DNA from: Ichthyophis bannanicus
Taxonomy: Eukaryota > Chordata > Amphibia > Gymnophiona > Ichthyophiidae
Length of the DNA stretch: 64,000 nucleotides
NCBI GenBank assembly: GCA_033557465.1
Contig: CM066031.1
Coordinates: 1,445,603,659-1,445,667,658, forward strand
Direction of reading: 5' to 3'
Shown here: positions 41,094-52,247 of the stretch, piece by piece
Layout of the letters: each line of letters opens with the position of its first letter
Numbering within the stretch: position 1 is the stretch's first letter
Translations under genes and position numbers: made by a program
The notes under the pieces: model-generated
Seen by the model: the letters and a program-made list of their open reading frames with translations, nothing else
Told to the model about the DNA's origin: nothing
Database searches by the model: none

Positions 41094-43755
41094 GATCAAA
41101 CCAGATTGCCCCCCACCTTATCACCTTGCTGTTCTTACTGCTTTTCTTACTGCCCCAGCAGAGCTGATTGTTTCCATTTCCCAGCACTGCAAAGCTCTCA
41201 GATCATGAGATGTGTGGTGTTCAAATTTCTGTGTTGTTCTTACAAGACTCTGAGAATAATGTGAGACTGTCAGAACAAAGCAGGAGTTTGGGCACTATAC
41301 CATTCACACACCCTAAGATTTGTGCAGTGTCAAGGAATAAAAGCAATCATTGTGTTGCTCTTCTGGAGCCAGTATGGCAGTAACGAGGTGAGGAAGGAAT
41401 AGAAAGAATGAGTAAGGTAATCTGGGGATCACTGTGGGTAGGAGGATGGGTTGAGAAATCATTAGGAGGTAGAAGGACATTATTTCAGGCAGGGTAAGGA
41501 AGGATGTAAGATGAAAGGGGAATCATTGAGATGGTCAGAGGGAGGGGACATGATGAGAGCAGGGGAGACGTGGAGTGAGTTTTCGAGTGGGATTCAAGAA
41601 GAGATTTCTAGGAACAGAGTATGTGAGGACAATCTTCCAGGGATTGAAGATGTGGGGAGATCTTTCTGGTAGTTAGGAGGAGGGAATCTGAGGGGAACAT
41701 TTTGGATGTGGAGGAAATATGGGGCAAGCCTACCAGGAATGAGGGTTCTCAGTAATGTAGGAAGAGTTTTCTGTGAGTCGGGGGATGTGGAAATTGCTTT
41801 CTGGGAGCTGGAAAGGGAAGATAAAGCCTGGGTTTGGAGCATATAGAAAGAACAGAGAGTAAAGTGGAGGGAGAGGACAGGAGAATGAAAAAGGAGCTGA
41901 AGTTTTAAAGGTTTGAGACTTATTTTGGTTTATATTTAATTTGTACATTTTAGTAAATCTGTGATCATTACCTTAACCACCTCAATTACACAGACAACAC
42001 AATTTATTGCTCTATACAGAATATAAAGAGATCAGAGCACCACACTAGCTACTGCTATTTTACAAGCACACAGGATGGAATGTTTGCAAATTATCTTTGC
42101 TTAAACACTAACAAGTTTGAATTTCTAATTGTGGGTTCTCCCCATGCGATAAATAGATTCCAGGGTCTATGGTTGTAATTAGGCTTAGTTAAGATCTCCC
42201 CAAAACCTCTTATACCAAATTTGAATCTTTTAATTGCTGTCGTTATCTAATCTTTCAAACAACAGATTTACAATGCTGTCAAATCTGCATTTTGTATGTT
42301 AAGAACTTTGGCCTTCATATGACCTTCTATTGATGATACAGAAAATGCTAGCTTAATTCACACAGCTGTATTTTTTATATTCAGCTAACGTTAATGATGT
42401 TCTCACAGGCTATCTTACTGTAATGCAGAAAAACGTTTGCCGGTTTTATACTGAGCTGCCCTAAAAAGTCCACTGAACATTTAGCTTGCATTAAAATAAT
42501 TCAATTAGCTATTTAATCATAAAATCTGCATATTGCCTCACTGTTTTTCTTGGCCTGGCAGCTTCCTCATCACCTTTTTATCTTCAACCAGAACTGGAAT
42601 TGACTCCTATTGTAACTATGGCACTATAAGCCTTCATGTGCAGTTACTTAGGGGGGGGGGGGAGGGGGTCACAGTCACAGTCCTCTAGCCGAGAGGCAAG
42701 AACAGCAACTTGCTCTGGAATCAGCACAAGTGCTTTCTTAGCAAAGAGGTTTCATTGTTGTATGATAGCAGTGTGGATTCTGCCTCCATAGCATAGCCGC
42801 AGTCAGGGCATAGCACGACTGCTCAGCCATCAAGGAGCCCATTACCTCACATTTATACAGCTACACAGATTAGCTTCTGTATTCTACGCTATTTTGTATA
42901 AACAGCTAAATCTTGCTTGTCTATTATTTGAAGAAAATACTATTACTATTTAGCGAGACAGAAGTTTTTTCTTGATCCTAAACTCTAGAATCTTCTATTC
43001 CAAATATTAGGACTCGTACAGTATTTATCAAAACTGAAAAAGATCCCACCGTTATTACATCATTCAATGGTATGCAACTAAACTGGCAAATTAAATGGGA
43101 CCTATATATGTTTTCCTTCAGCTAGAGTCAATACTAGCAAGGCAGGCACTGCAGTGGTAGAACAGCTAGATTATAACTAACCAAATAAAACCCAGTGATG
43201 TTTGTGAGAAAGATGACTGGAACTTTCCTTCACTATATTTTGTCTGGTTCTGCTGGTAAGAGGCTTAAATGGTTTTACTCTGAACTAGATTTGTACTCGT
43301 AAAGACCTATATAAACCAAAATAATATAAATATCCCAGGCAAGGCTGTATCAAAGGCTGTGAAAGCAGTGGGGCTGCACAGGGCGCAAGCACAGAAGGGG
43401 GCACTGATATCATCACTGGGCTTCCAAGAAGTTTAAAAAGAGTGAGTTTCTGAAAGTGGCTGGGTGCAGGAGGGGCATCAGATTCATTAGTCACATAGGG
43501 CGCATGTCTAGCTTGTTATGGTCCTGATGCCAGGCAATTCCAAATCATGAGTAATACTCTGAGTCAGACCGATTCATTTTTGTCATTTCTCTAAGCAATA
43601 GCAAGCAGTAAAAAGCTTGGAACTTCTGAACAGTAAATGGGCAATTTTCAAATTCTCTGCAGTGGGACAAAGGTGGCAGTTTTGAGATTAATTTTATAAC
43701 TAACCACATGGACAAATAATATGTGCATATTTGTTTCTCTTCCTAACAACTGGCA
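41094..43755. other. stretch without recognisable genes
   Basis: No gene, RNA or clear transposon was recognised. 41390-41930 is purine-rich on the plus strand with loosely repeated AGGAGG/TTTCTGGGAG words, perhaps a decayed minisatellite. 41940-42640 is AT-rich. A G-run lies at 42651-42668. 43360-43510 holds GGGCGCAAGCAC and AGGGCGCATGTC words that may be remnants of an old DNA transposon. The rest looks like ordinary non-coding host DNA. Confidence 0.5.
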
Positions 43756-44285
43756 AAATCAATCATTTCATCATTAATGGAGAAGAAATAGAAATAGTAG
43801 ACAACTTTAACCTGCTTGGATCAATCAATAAAGAAACAACTAGCAGTCAAGAAATCCGATGGTTCATTTCTCTTGTAGAATGGCTATGAAGGACCTAGAC
43901 AAGAATCTCAAGTGCAGAGACATATCTTTACATACAGAGATCCGACTTGTCCAAGCCACGGCATTTTCAATAATGTCATAATGTTACGAAAGTTGGACAG
44001 TGAAGAAGAAAGACAGGAAGAAAACTGATGCCTTCGAATTATGGTACTGGCAAAGAATACTACGTACATCATGGCCTTCCCAAAGAACAAATCAGTTGGC
44101 ACTAGAGAACAAACCTAAGCTTTCTTTAGAAGCTCAAATGACAAAACTTTGACTCTCATACTTTGGACACATCATGCTCAGAGAAAGATCATTAGAGAAA
44201 GTCATTATGTTTGGCAAGGTTGAAGGTCAGCACAAAAAAAGAAGGCCAGCAATGTGATGGATCGATACAGTAACAGCAGCTATGG
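43756..44285 (+). pseudogene. RTE/BovB-like LINE 3' fragment, part 1
   Basis: Broken frames show the C-terminal region of an RTE-type LINE protein: FNLLGSINKETTSSQEI, KDLDKNLKCRDI-like, KVGQ*RRKTGRKLMPSNYGT (the 'SWT.K...R.IDAFELW' region) and LILWTHHAQRKIIRE (the 'YFGHIMR' region). It is cut at 44285 by ERV1 and resumes at 55072 after the 4-bp duplication. Stops are frequent, so it was probably old already when the provirus arrived. Confidence 0.6.
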
Positions 44286-44957
44286 TGTGGCAGGTGCAGG
44301 CCTGTGACCCACGGTGTCTGACATAGGTAGGCCAGCATGGCTAGCTTGACCTGTAAATGAGGCCTGTGGAGAGGCATATAGGATTGCACATCCCCCAATA
44401 TGCTGCTATTGTAAGAGAGAACTTAGTAGAAATATTGAATTAGCTTAGGTAAGCAGAACTGCAGAATTAAGAAATGGAAAAATACAGAAAAGACATGTTT
44501 AAAAGTTACTGATAAGAGAAAGTACATTCGCAGAGAAATAATGAGGAGTGCTGACAGATGAGTTACAGAACCTTGCTCTTCTGCACGCACAAATTGGTCC
44601 CATAACCTTGAAAGTGTGAAAGTAACAAGTTGATGAACTGACCATTGTAATTGGGACTAGAAGGGGGGCAGGCAGGTGTCATGCCCACAGAAGCCCACAG
44701 AAGGAACATAATTGGAGAAACTTATCAGTACCGGGACCAATAGAAGGGCTACGGGAGGTACGGGAGAGTACCGGGACCAATGAAATGTTTTCCTATACCT
44801 AGAATGGAACAGAAGTCTATAAAAGTTGTTGTAATGCTTGAAAACTTTGCTCAGCCATTTTGAAATTGACTTGCTTGAGACTTGTGCACAAATAAATGAT
44901 TTGGACCTTCTGAACAGACTCCTGGTATCATTGGTTTGTCTGCGCTTTGCTGCTACA
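44286..44957 (+). repeat. ERV1 5' LTR
   Basis: It begins TGTGGCAGGTGCAGG and ends TTTGCTGCTACA. By eye it equals the 3' LTR except for a 10-bp tandem duplication (CCCACAGAAG, near 44684-44703). Promoter parts: two copies of GTACCGGGACCAAT (the second CCAAT at 44777-44781) and TATAAAA at 44818. AATAAA at 44891-44896 is the polyadenylation signal, about 70 bases after the TATA box. Confidence 0.93.
44818..44824 (+). promoter_or_regulatory. ERV1 LTR TATA box
   Basis: TATAAAA lies 37 bases after a CCAAT motif and about 70 bases before AATAAA, the usual U3/R arrangement. The copy in the 3' LTR is at 54928. Confidence 0.75.
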
Positions 44958-44964
44958 TATTCCT

Positions 44965-44982
44965 TGGTGCGTTGGCCGGGAA
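44965..44982 (+). other. ERV1 primer binding site, tRNA-Gly
   Basis: TGGTGCGTTGGCCGGGAA lies seven bases after the LTR. From recalled vertebrate tRNA sequence it complements all 18 bases of the 3' end (with CCA) of tRNA-Gly(UCC). ERV2 has the same site with one change. Confidence 0.8.
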
Positions 44983-45221
44983 GTTGTGGAATCAAAGTGT
45001 ATATAGGGCAATATACCACGACTTTCCGCCTCTATAGGCTTGGTCCTGCCGGGATCGCGCCCTTCCGACGAGGGCCGCTCCCTGGCGCCACCGGTCCCTT
45101 GTATCGGAGGGAGCTGGTCGGACCTCGGCGGGTGCCGGGCCCGGTTGGAGCCAACGCCTCGAACCCGAGTGAGGGGAGTCCGAGGTCCAACTCATGCGCC
45201 TGCTTGGGAAGTTTTGAGGAC

Positions 45222-45238
45222 CGGATCCGGTGAGTATA
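45222..45238 (+). promoter_or_regulatory. ERV1 leader splice donor
   Basis: CGGATCCG|GTGAGTATAG, with the cut before 45230, is a strong donor in the leader and is kept in ERV2 as CTG|GTAAGTATAG (56851). It would make the spliced env RNA. The rest of the leader (44983-45706) has no gene and is expected to contain the packaging signal. Confidence 0.65.
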
Positions 45239-45706
45239 GTTTTGATTTTGGGTCTAGACAGAAATAGAAAGAGCAGTACTGCCATTGGAATTTGGAATTT
45301 GTAATCTCGAGATATTGGGAATTGGTAAGAGAGCATGATCAAACTCTAAAGGAAGAGCCGAGTAGCCTGGCATGGGAATTCGCTAGGTGAAACCCTCATC
45401 CTTTTTGTAATTGGGAAAAGACTAGTCAGAATAGATAGAAACGAATGCATTCTGGGATACGTTGCTAGCATGATTGTGTGAACGAAGTGTGAATGAGAGG
45501 TCTGGCAGCACGGACCAAGTGAAGGCGGACCCCTGATTAGCGCATTTCCTGACCGGGCGACCGCGTTCAGGTCGCGAAAAGGGGGAAGTGATTGTCGTCT
45601 TGTCTTGTTATTTGTATTCCCTATACGTTTCCAGGGCCGTGAGGACCCCTTACCCACGGTCCGCCCTCCTTTTCCCTTCTGTCTGTTGTTGCGCGCACAC
45701 ATCGAA

Positions 45707-47602
45707 ATGGGAGGGGCGGGGTCTACTAGAAACACTCCATTAGAATGTATGATTGCACATTTTAAAGAGGGATATTCAGGAGATTATGGTATTAAAATGA
45801 CAGCAGCCCGTTTGCAGATTTTGTGTACTAGGGAGTGGCCCGATCTAGACCCCATCTGGCCCCGAGAGGGAACGTTCACTGTAGAGATTATCCAGTCAAT
45901 ACACCGTAGAGTGCGGGTAGCGCACCCCGATCAGTACCCCTATATAGATTCTTGGTTAAGTATTTGTGAAGATCCGCCCTCCTGGGCGCAGCGCTGTTAT
46001 GAGGAACAGTGCAGAATAATGTTAGCTAAAACAGATTCTAGACAAAAAACGGAACAGCCTAGAATGAAAGAGCAGGATAAGAAAGCCACGAAGAAACCCA
46101 TCCTGGCAGATCCTGATTCCCCAGAAGTAGTCCTTAGGCAGCCCCGAACCCCAGGTCCAGTGAGAGTAGGCCGGCGTCGTCCTGCCCCAGAACCCCAGAG
46201 ACGGCCAGAGCCGAGGCGGGACCCAACCCCCGGTCCCCCTCCTAGAGAAGAGAAAGAGGAAGAATTAGTGGAAAGAGAAGAAGAGGACATAAAAGTCTAG
46301 TCAGAAGCGGAGATAGAAGAAGGAGAAAGAGAGAATTCCCCAGAAGAAGAGGAGGACAGTGAACAAATAATTGAGAAAGCCAGCGCTAGCACTAGCACGC
46401 CAGCGAAAGAAAAACCCAAAGCAAAACCAGTTGAGAAAAAGAAAGCGACTTCTGCAAAGGCAACGACAATAACCCTTAGATCCCAAACAATGCCTGGGAC
46501 AGCCAAACTGTTTCCCTTAAGGCAAGTCCCGGGAGTGCCCGTAAAGAATGATAATGATGAAGTGGTAGCGGGACCCCTAACTTATGTGTATATTCCCTTC
46601 TCTACAACTGATTTATTAAATTGGAGGTCGCATTATGCCTCCTATACTAGTAAGCCCCAGGAGCTGACAGAATTAGTAACTAGTATTATGGAAACTCACC
46701 AACCCACTTGGCCAGATTGCCGTCAGCTCCTGACCACCCTATTCACTACAGAAGAACGAGCAAGAATTAGAAAAGCAGCTATTGAATGGATGGCAGAAAA
46801 CCCTGCAGCTCCGGCACAGGGACAGAATATAATAGATCGTAGAGAAGCAGCTCAGAGAGAATTCCCGAATGAAGACCCCCAATGGGATCCAAATACAGAT
46901 GAAGGATCCACAGCCCTAGCCCGTTTTCGCCAAGGTTTTTTACAAGGCCTGAAAAGGGGGGGCCAAAAAGCTATGAACCTTTCCAAAGTCGCAGGAGTTA
47001 TCCAAGGGATAGATGAGAGCCCAGCAGATTATTATGAAAGATTAACTGAAGCATACAGAATGTATACTCCCTATGATCCCGAGGCACCAGGAAGTTTATG
47101 CATGGTGAATTCTGCTTTTGTAAACCAGTCTCAACCAGACATTAGACGTAAATTACAGAAATTAGAAGGGTTTGCGGGCATGAATGCAACACAGTTATTG
47201 GAAGTCGCTCATAAAGTGTATGTGAATCGTGATACTGAAAGACAGAGAGAATGTGATAGAAAGATGAAGAAGAAAGCTGATTTTTTGGCTGCGGCCATAG
47301 TTGAAAAGAAAAGGGGAGGTGTCCCTAGTCGAAGGAGCAGAGGAAGAGGGCGGGGTCAAGGCGGAGGCCGGACCCAGAGACCAGGCGTGAACCAATGCGC
47401 CTATTGCAGAGAGGAAGGACATTGGAGAGATACGTGCCCGCAACTCGAAGACGCCCAGCAAGATGACGACAACGATCATCAGTGGCGAGAAGAAAGACGA
47501 GGCCGAGGAGGAGCCAATCGAGAACAATTCCAGAGAGAGAGGGGAGGAGGAGCCATTCAAGCATTGGCCACACAAGCCCATGATGAGGATGACGTGGATT
47601 AG
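45707..47602 (+). pseudogene. gag: ERV1 gag, one in-frame stop
   Basis: Gag is the structural polyprotein of the particle. The start at 45707 is chosen because MGGAGSTR gives the N-terminal glycine used for myristoylation in retroviral matrix. Matrix-like sequence, a Pro/Arg-rich part (PEPRRDPTPGPPP) and an acidic stretch lead to a TAG at 46298-46300. The same frame continues after it through an acidic/basic linker, a capsid region (46490 on; MPGTAKLFPLRQVPG, RFRQGFLQGLKRGGQKAMNL) and a nucleocapsid with one zinc knuckle CAYCREEGHWRDTC (C-x2-C-x4-H-x4-C). The total is about 632 codons, a usual gamma-type size. It ends with TAG at 47600-47602, in frame with protease. Confidence 0.9.
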
Positions 47603-50600
47603 GACAGACCGGGCTCCAAGTTTGCTTTAGGTCTCCAGGAGCCTATGGTCGGAATACAGATAGGAGACCAAATTATGAACTTTATGGTTGATACTGGAGC
47701 AGAACATTCAGTAATAGACAAAAAGATAGCCCCATTCACTAAGAAAGCAGTCACCATTATAGGAGCAACTGGTGCCAAAGCCACAAAGTCTTTTCTTCAA
47801 AACCGAATATGCAGTCTAGGAGGACAGCAAGTAACTCATCAATTCCTTTACATGCCCGAATGCCCAGTACCACTACTGGGACGAGATATGCTAGCCAAGC
47901 TTTAAGCACAAATATCTTTCTCTGAACAAGGAGAAATGCAAATGACAGTAAATTCCCAAGCCAAACCAGCAGGAGTAATGCTGCTGACAGTTCCCCGAGA
48001 AGAAGAATGGAGATATTACATTGATGATTCGATTCAAGACACCTATTTTGAACCAACCTTAAAGAACATCCATGCACCACTTGGAGTATGGGCAGAAGGC
48101 AGTCCCCCAGGCCTAGCCAAGCATATAGCTCCAGTAATTGTAACCCTCAAGCCTAGTGCTACACCAGTGCACGTCAAACAGTACCCTCTCCCAAGAGCCG
48201 CAATTGAAGGCATTCATTGCCACCTACAGAGATTGCTCGAGTATGGCCTACTAAAAGTATGTCAATCCCCATGGAACACTCCACTATTGCCAGTAAAGAA
48301 ACCTGGGACAGATGATTATTTATTTATTTATTTATTTATAGACTCTTATATACCGCACTATTAAGCATCAGCGCGGTTCACAAAAAACAGTGAGATACAC
48401 AATTCAACAGTACTTTGTGTTTACAGAAAACAGGAGAATATAACTCGGATAACAGGGTATATAATTAATAAACATAGTCATAATATCATCATGGCTTCAG
48501 TTTTGTGTGTATGTGGTCTGTGGGTATCTGTATTGTATGTGTATGAGTGGAAGGTCTGTGGGTTGGTTGAGATGTCTTTATTGTTTACTGGATAAGATAA
48601 AAGGAAGAGGTAGTGTTTCAAAGCTTTGCGAAACTGCAAAAGGTCTGGTATTGCTCGGATGTTTTGAGGAAGGCTATTCCAACACCTTGGTGCACAGAAT
48701 AAAAAGGCCCTGTCTGAAGTAGTTTTGGTACACTGTGATATTGATTTAGGGACTAACAGAGTATGAGTGTTACTGACCTTCTGTCTCTATTGAGGGGTGG
48801 TGTTTGGATCAAGTCTGATATTGATGAAGATGAGAGTTCTTTGAAGGCTTTGAATGTAATTAGTAAAATTTTGAAAGTGAGTCTACTTTGAATTGGGAGC
48901 CAATGAAGATGTTTTAGAATAGGTGAGATATGGTCTTTCCAGGAAGCTCCATGAAGGACTCTAGCTGCAGCATTCATAGCCATTTGAAGTGGGTGTAAGG
49001 TGGTTTGTAAGTGCAAGATTTGAGAAGAGTAAATGATGCAGTTGAAACTATACATCCAGTTGTACCCAATCCCTACACTCTTCTAGGACTGATACCTGCT
49101 GAAGCTACCCATTTCACTGTACTGGATTTAAAAGATGCATTCTTTTGCATAAGATTAGCCCCTGTAAGTCAAATATTGTTTGCATTTGAATGGCAGGACC
49201 CCATCTCTGGAAGAGGGGGCCAACTCACCTGGACAAGATTACCCCAAGGATTCAAGAATTCACCTACCATCTTTAGTGCTGCACTAAATCAAGACCTTTC
49301 AAGCTATCCAGTAGCCCCGGGGAAGAGAGTGCTTCTCCAGTACGTGGATGATCTGTTGATAGCTGCCGTATCAGAAAGAGAATGTATATTAGCCACCAAA
49401 GATCTCTTGCAGTTACTAGATGAAGCTGGATACAAAGTTTCCAGAGCCAAAGCACAGCTATGTCAAAAAGAAGTGAAATACTTGGGTTTTCGTATTACCC
49501 AAGGAAGCAGAAATTAGGCAGAGAAAGAAAGGAAGCCGTATGCAGAATTCCAACTCCAACAACCAGAAAGCAAGTCAGAGCCTTTCTGGGAGCAGCAGGA
49601 TATTGCCGAATCTGGATACCCAACTTTGCCCAAATTGCCAAACCACTGTATGAAGCCACAAAAGGAGAAGAGAAGTCACCACTGGAGTGGGGACTTGAGC
49701 AGGATACAGCCTTCCAGAAGTTAAAAGAAGAATTGATGTCATCACCAGCACTTGGACTACCAGATGTCCACAAACCTTTCCACTTGTTTGTACATGAAGC
49801 ACAGGGAAATGCCTTAGGCATGTTGACTCAGAAATTAGGAAATTGGGAGCGACCTGTAGCCTACCTATCGAAACAATTGGACCCTGTGGCCAAAGGATGG
49901 CCACCTTGCTTGAGAGCAGTTGCAGCTACAGCACTACTAGTGAGTGAAGCAGACAAACTCACATTAGGACAAAACATACGAGTCACTGTGCCACATGCAG
50001 TCCTTGCCCTTATGGAACAAAAAGCAAATTATTGGCTCACCAATTCCCGAATGTTAAAGTACCAGAGCATGCTATGTGAAAACCCACAGATACAACTTGA
50101 AGTGAGCCATGCCTTGAACCCAGCTACCTTGATACCCATCAGTGAAGAACTCCCAGAACATGACTGTATCGAAGTTATGGAAACTGTGTTCTCCAGTCGA
50201 CCTGACTTAACAGATGTGCCCATAGACAATCCCGACCAGATCTATTATGTTGATGGGAGCAGTCTCATCCTTGACGGACGACGCTGTGCCGGATATGCAG
50301 TCGTCACTCAACATGAAGTAGTTGAATCATCAGCTCTAGCCTCAGGCACATCAGCCCAGAAAGCCGAATTGATAGCACTCACCAGAGCATTGTTGTTAGG
50401 AGAAAAACTTGTGCTAAATGTATATACAGATTCCAAATATGCCTTCACTACCTTGCATGCCCATGGAGCTCTCTATAAAGAAAGAGGACTCATCACATCC
50501 GGAGGAAAATCAGTCAAATATGGTCCCGAGATATTGATGTTACTTGATGCAGTCTGGGCCCCAACACGTGTAGCTGTCATGCATTGCAGAGGACATCAAG

Positions 50601-51928
50601 CAGGAAAAGGAGAAGTTGCCCGAGGAAATAGATTTGCAGATGCCTCAGCACGACAAGCAGCTATGACAGGACAAATTGCCCCACAAGCTATGCCAATGCA
50701 AGCAGCATTGTTTCCAGTACCTTTGAATCTATGGACCCCACGATATACCACCAAAGAATTGGATTACTATTGTGACAAAGAAAATGGAGTATTGAAAGAT
50801 GGATGGATTGAGCTGCCACCGGAAGAGGGCAGTCAACCTCCAGGACGAATAGTAATTCCTGAATTGTTAGGACCATCCTTTGTCAAAGCTTTCCACGAAG
50901 CCACTCACTATGGGAAGAGTGCTATGGAGAAAGCACTCAGACCACATTTCTACATCCCTCTGATGACAACCATATCAGCCTCAGTAGCACGTCAATGTGT
51001 AACTTGTGCCAAAAATAATGCCAAGCAAGGCCTTATTACAGCACCCCGAGTTCAGTCAGGAGGTGTCACCCCCATGCACAACCTCCAAGTTGATTTCACC
51101 GAAATGCCAAAAGCCAATGGATACCATTACCTACTAGTATTAGTTTGTACTTTCTCTGGGTGGGTAGAAGCATTCCCAACCAGAACTGAGAAAGCCCGAG
51201 AAGTTACCAAAGCCTTAATGAGAGAGATTGTCCCCAGATTTGGAATTCCAGCAGTAATAGGGTCAGACAATGGACCCTCATTTGTCTCCCAAGTTACTCA
51301 GCAGTTAGCAAAAGCTTTGCAGATACAGTGGAAACTCCACACTGCATACAGACCCCAGAGTTCAGGGAAAGTTGAGCGAATGAATCGTACCTTGAAAGCC
51401 CAAATGTCTAAGCTTTGTCAGGAGACACACTTGAAATGGCCCCAAGTGCTCCCCATAGCTTTACTCAGTATACGCTCAGCCCCTGTAAAGTCAACATGAT
51501 TTTCCCCTTTTGAAGTTTTGTATGGTAAACCCCCCCCAATAGTGCAGAGAGTCAAAGGAAGTTTAGCCCAGATTGGTTCAGAAGTAACCAGGCAAGAACT
51601 CCTAGCTCTTAGTTTTGTTCTGCAGACTCTCCATACGTGGATCCAAGACCAGTTGCCTATCAACTTGACGGAACCCTTGCATCCCTACCAGCCTGGAACT
51701 TTGGTGTGGATCAAAGATTGGAAGAAGATACCGTCGGAACCCCATTGGAAGGGACCGTACACCGTCATCCTGTCTACCCCAACTGCAGTAAAGGTAGCCG
51801 AGATCGACGCCTGGATCCACCACAGCAGAGTCAAGCCCGCCGCCGATCCTGAACCAGAGCGGTGGACAGCAGAGCAGCATCCTGATGTACCCTTGCGAGT
51901 TACTTTGAGACGGCAACCAGCAGCATAG
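47603..51928 (+). pseudogene. pol: ERV1 pro-pol, several breaks
   Basis: It is in the gag frame directly after the TAG, as in gammaretroviruses, where readthrough makes Gag-Pol. Protease: FMVDTGAEHSVI (DTGA active site) and [47 protein letters not shown] (YVDD). RNase H: YYVDGSSLI, QKAELIALTRAL, VYTDSKYAF. Integrase: zinc site HEATHYGKS...CVTCAKNN and DDE residues in VDFTEMP, GSDNGPSF and SGKVERMNR. Breaks: TAA at 47903-47905 (ERV2 keeps CAA), a LINE insertion at 48317-49010, a frameshift near 49490 and TGA at 51497-51499. The C-terminal integrase part runs 51500-51928. Confidence 0.92.
48317..49010 (-). mobile_element. L2-like LINE fragment inserted in ERV1 pol
   Basis: It is a 694-bp, 5'-truncated LINE in antisense to the provirus. 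The minus strand encodes MAMNAAARVLHGASWKDHIS and LKHLHWLPIQSRLTFKILLI, the familiar C-terminal region of L2-type (CR1 superfamily) RT proteins, then RDRRSVTLI and a 3' UTR ending in TAAATA repeats at 48317. The provirus reads GATGATTA before it and GTGCAAG after it. Compared with ERV2 (GATTACCGACCAGTGCAGG), about eight bases were lost and no duplication is evident. Confidence 0.8.
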
Positions 51929-52247
51929 ACACTTCACCACAAGTGCTTTGCAGTAGCCAAGTCTTTCGAAGAGGACTGCTGTTTTCCATGCAGCAACAGT
52001 TTCGTTTCAACGAACCCAATTTGTGTGTGATTTGACACACTACTTTGAGACTACATTGACTAAAGCCAGACTTCACAAGCCAACTGAATTGCTAAGTTGG
52101 TTAATGTGTGTTGGACATCTTGAGAATCTTCAATCAACACTCAGCACCCGTTAAATTGCTTCATTAGCAAACGGGACGAAGAATAATAGACCGTCGTGAT
52201 CAAGATCAGCAAGCTGAGGATTCAGAAGAACTCCAATCAACATCAAC

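Noticed and set aside
42651..42668. Functional G-quadruplex promoter element
   Set aside because: A single G-run next to no gene; simple homopolymer expansion or an assembly effect is enough to explain it.
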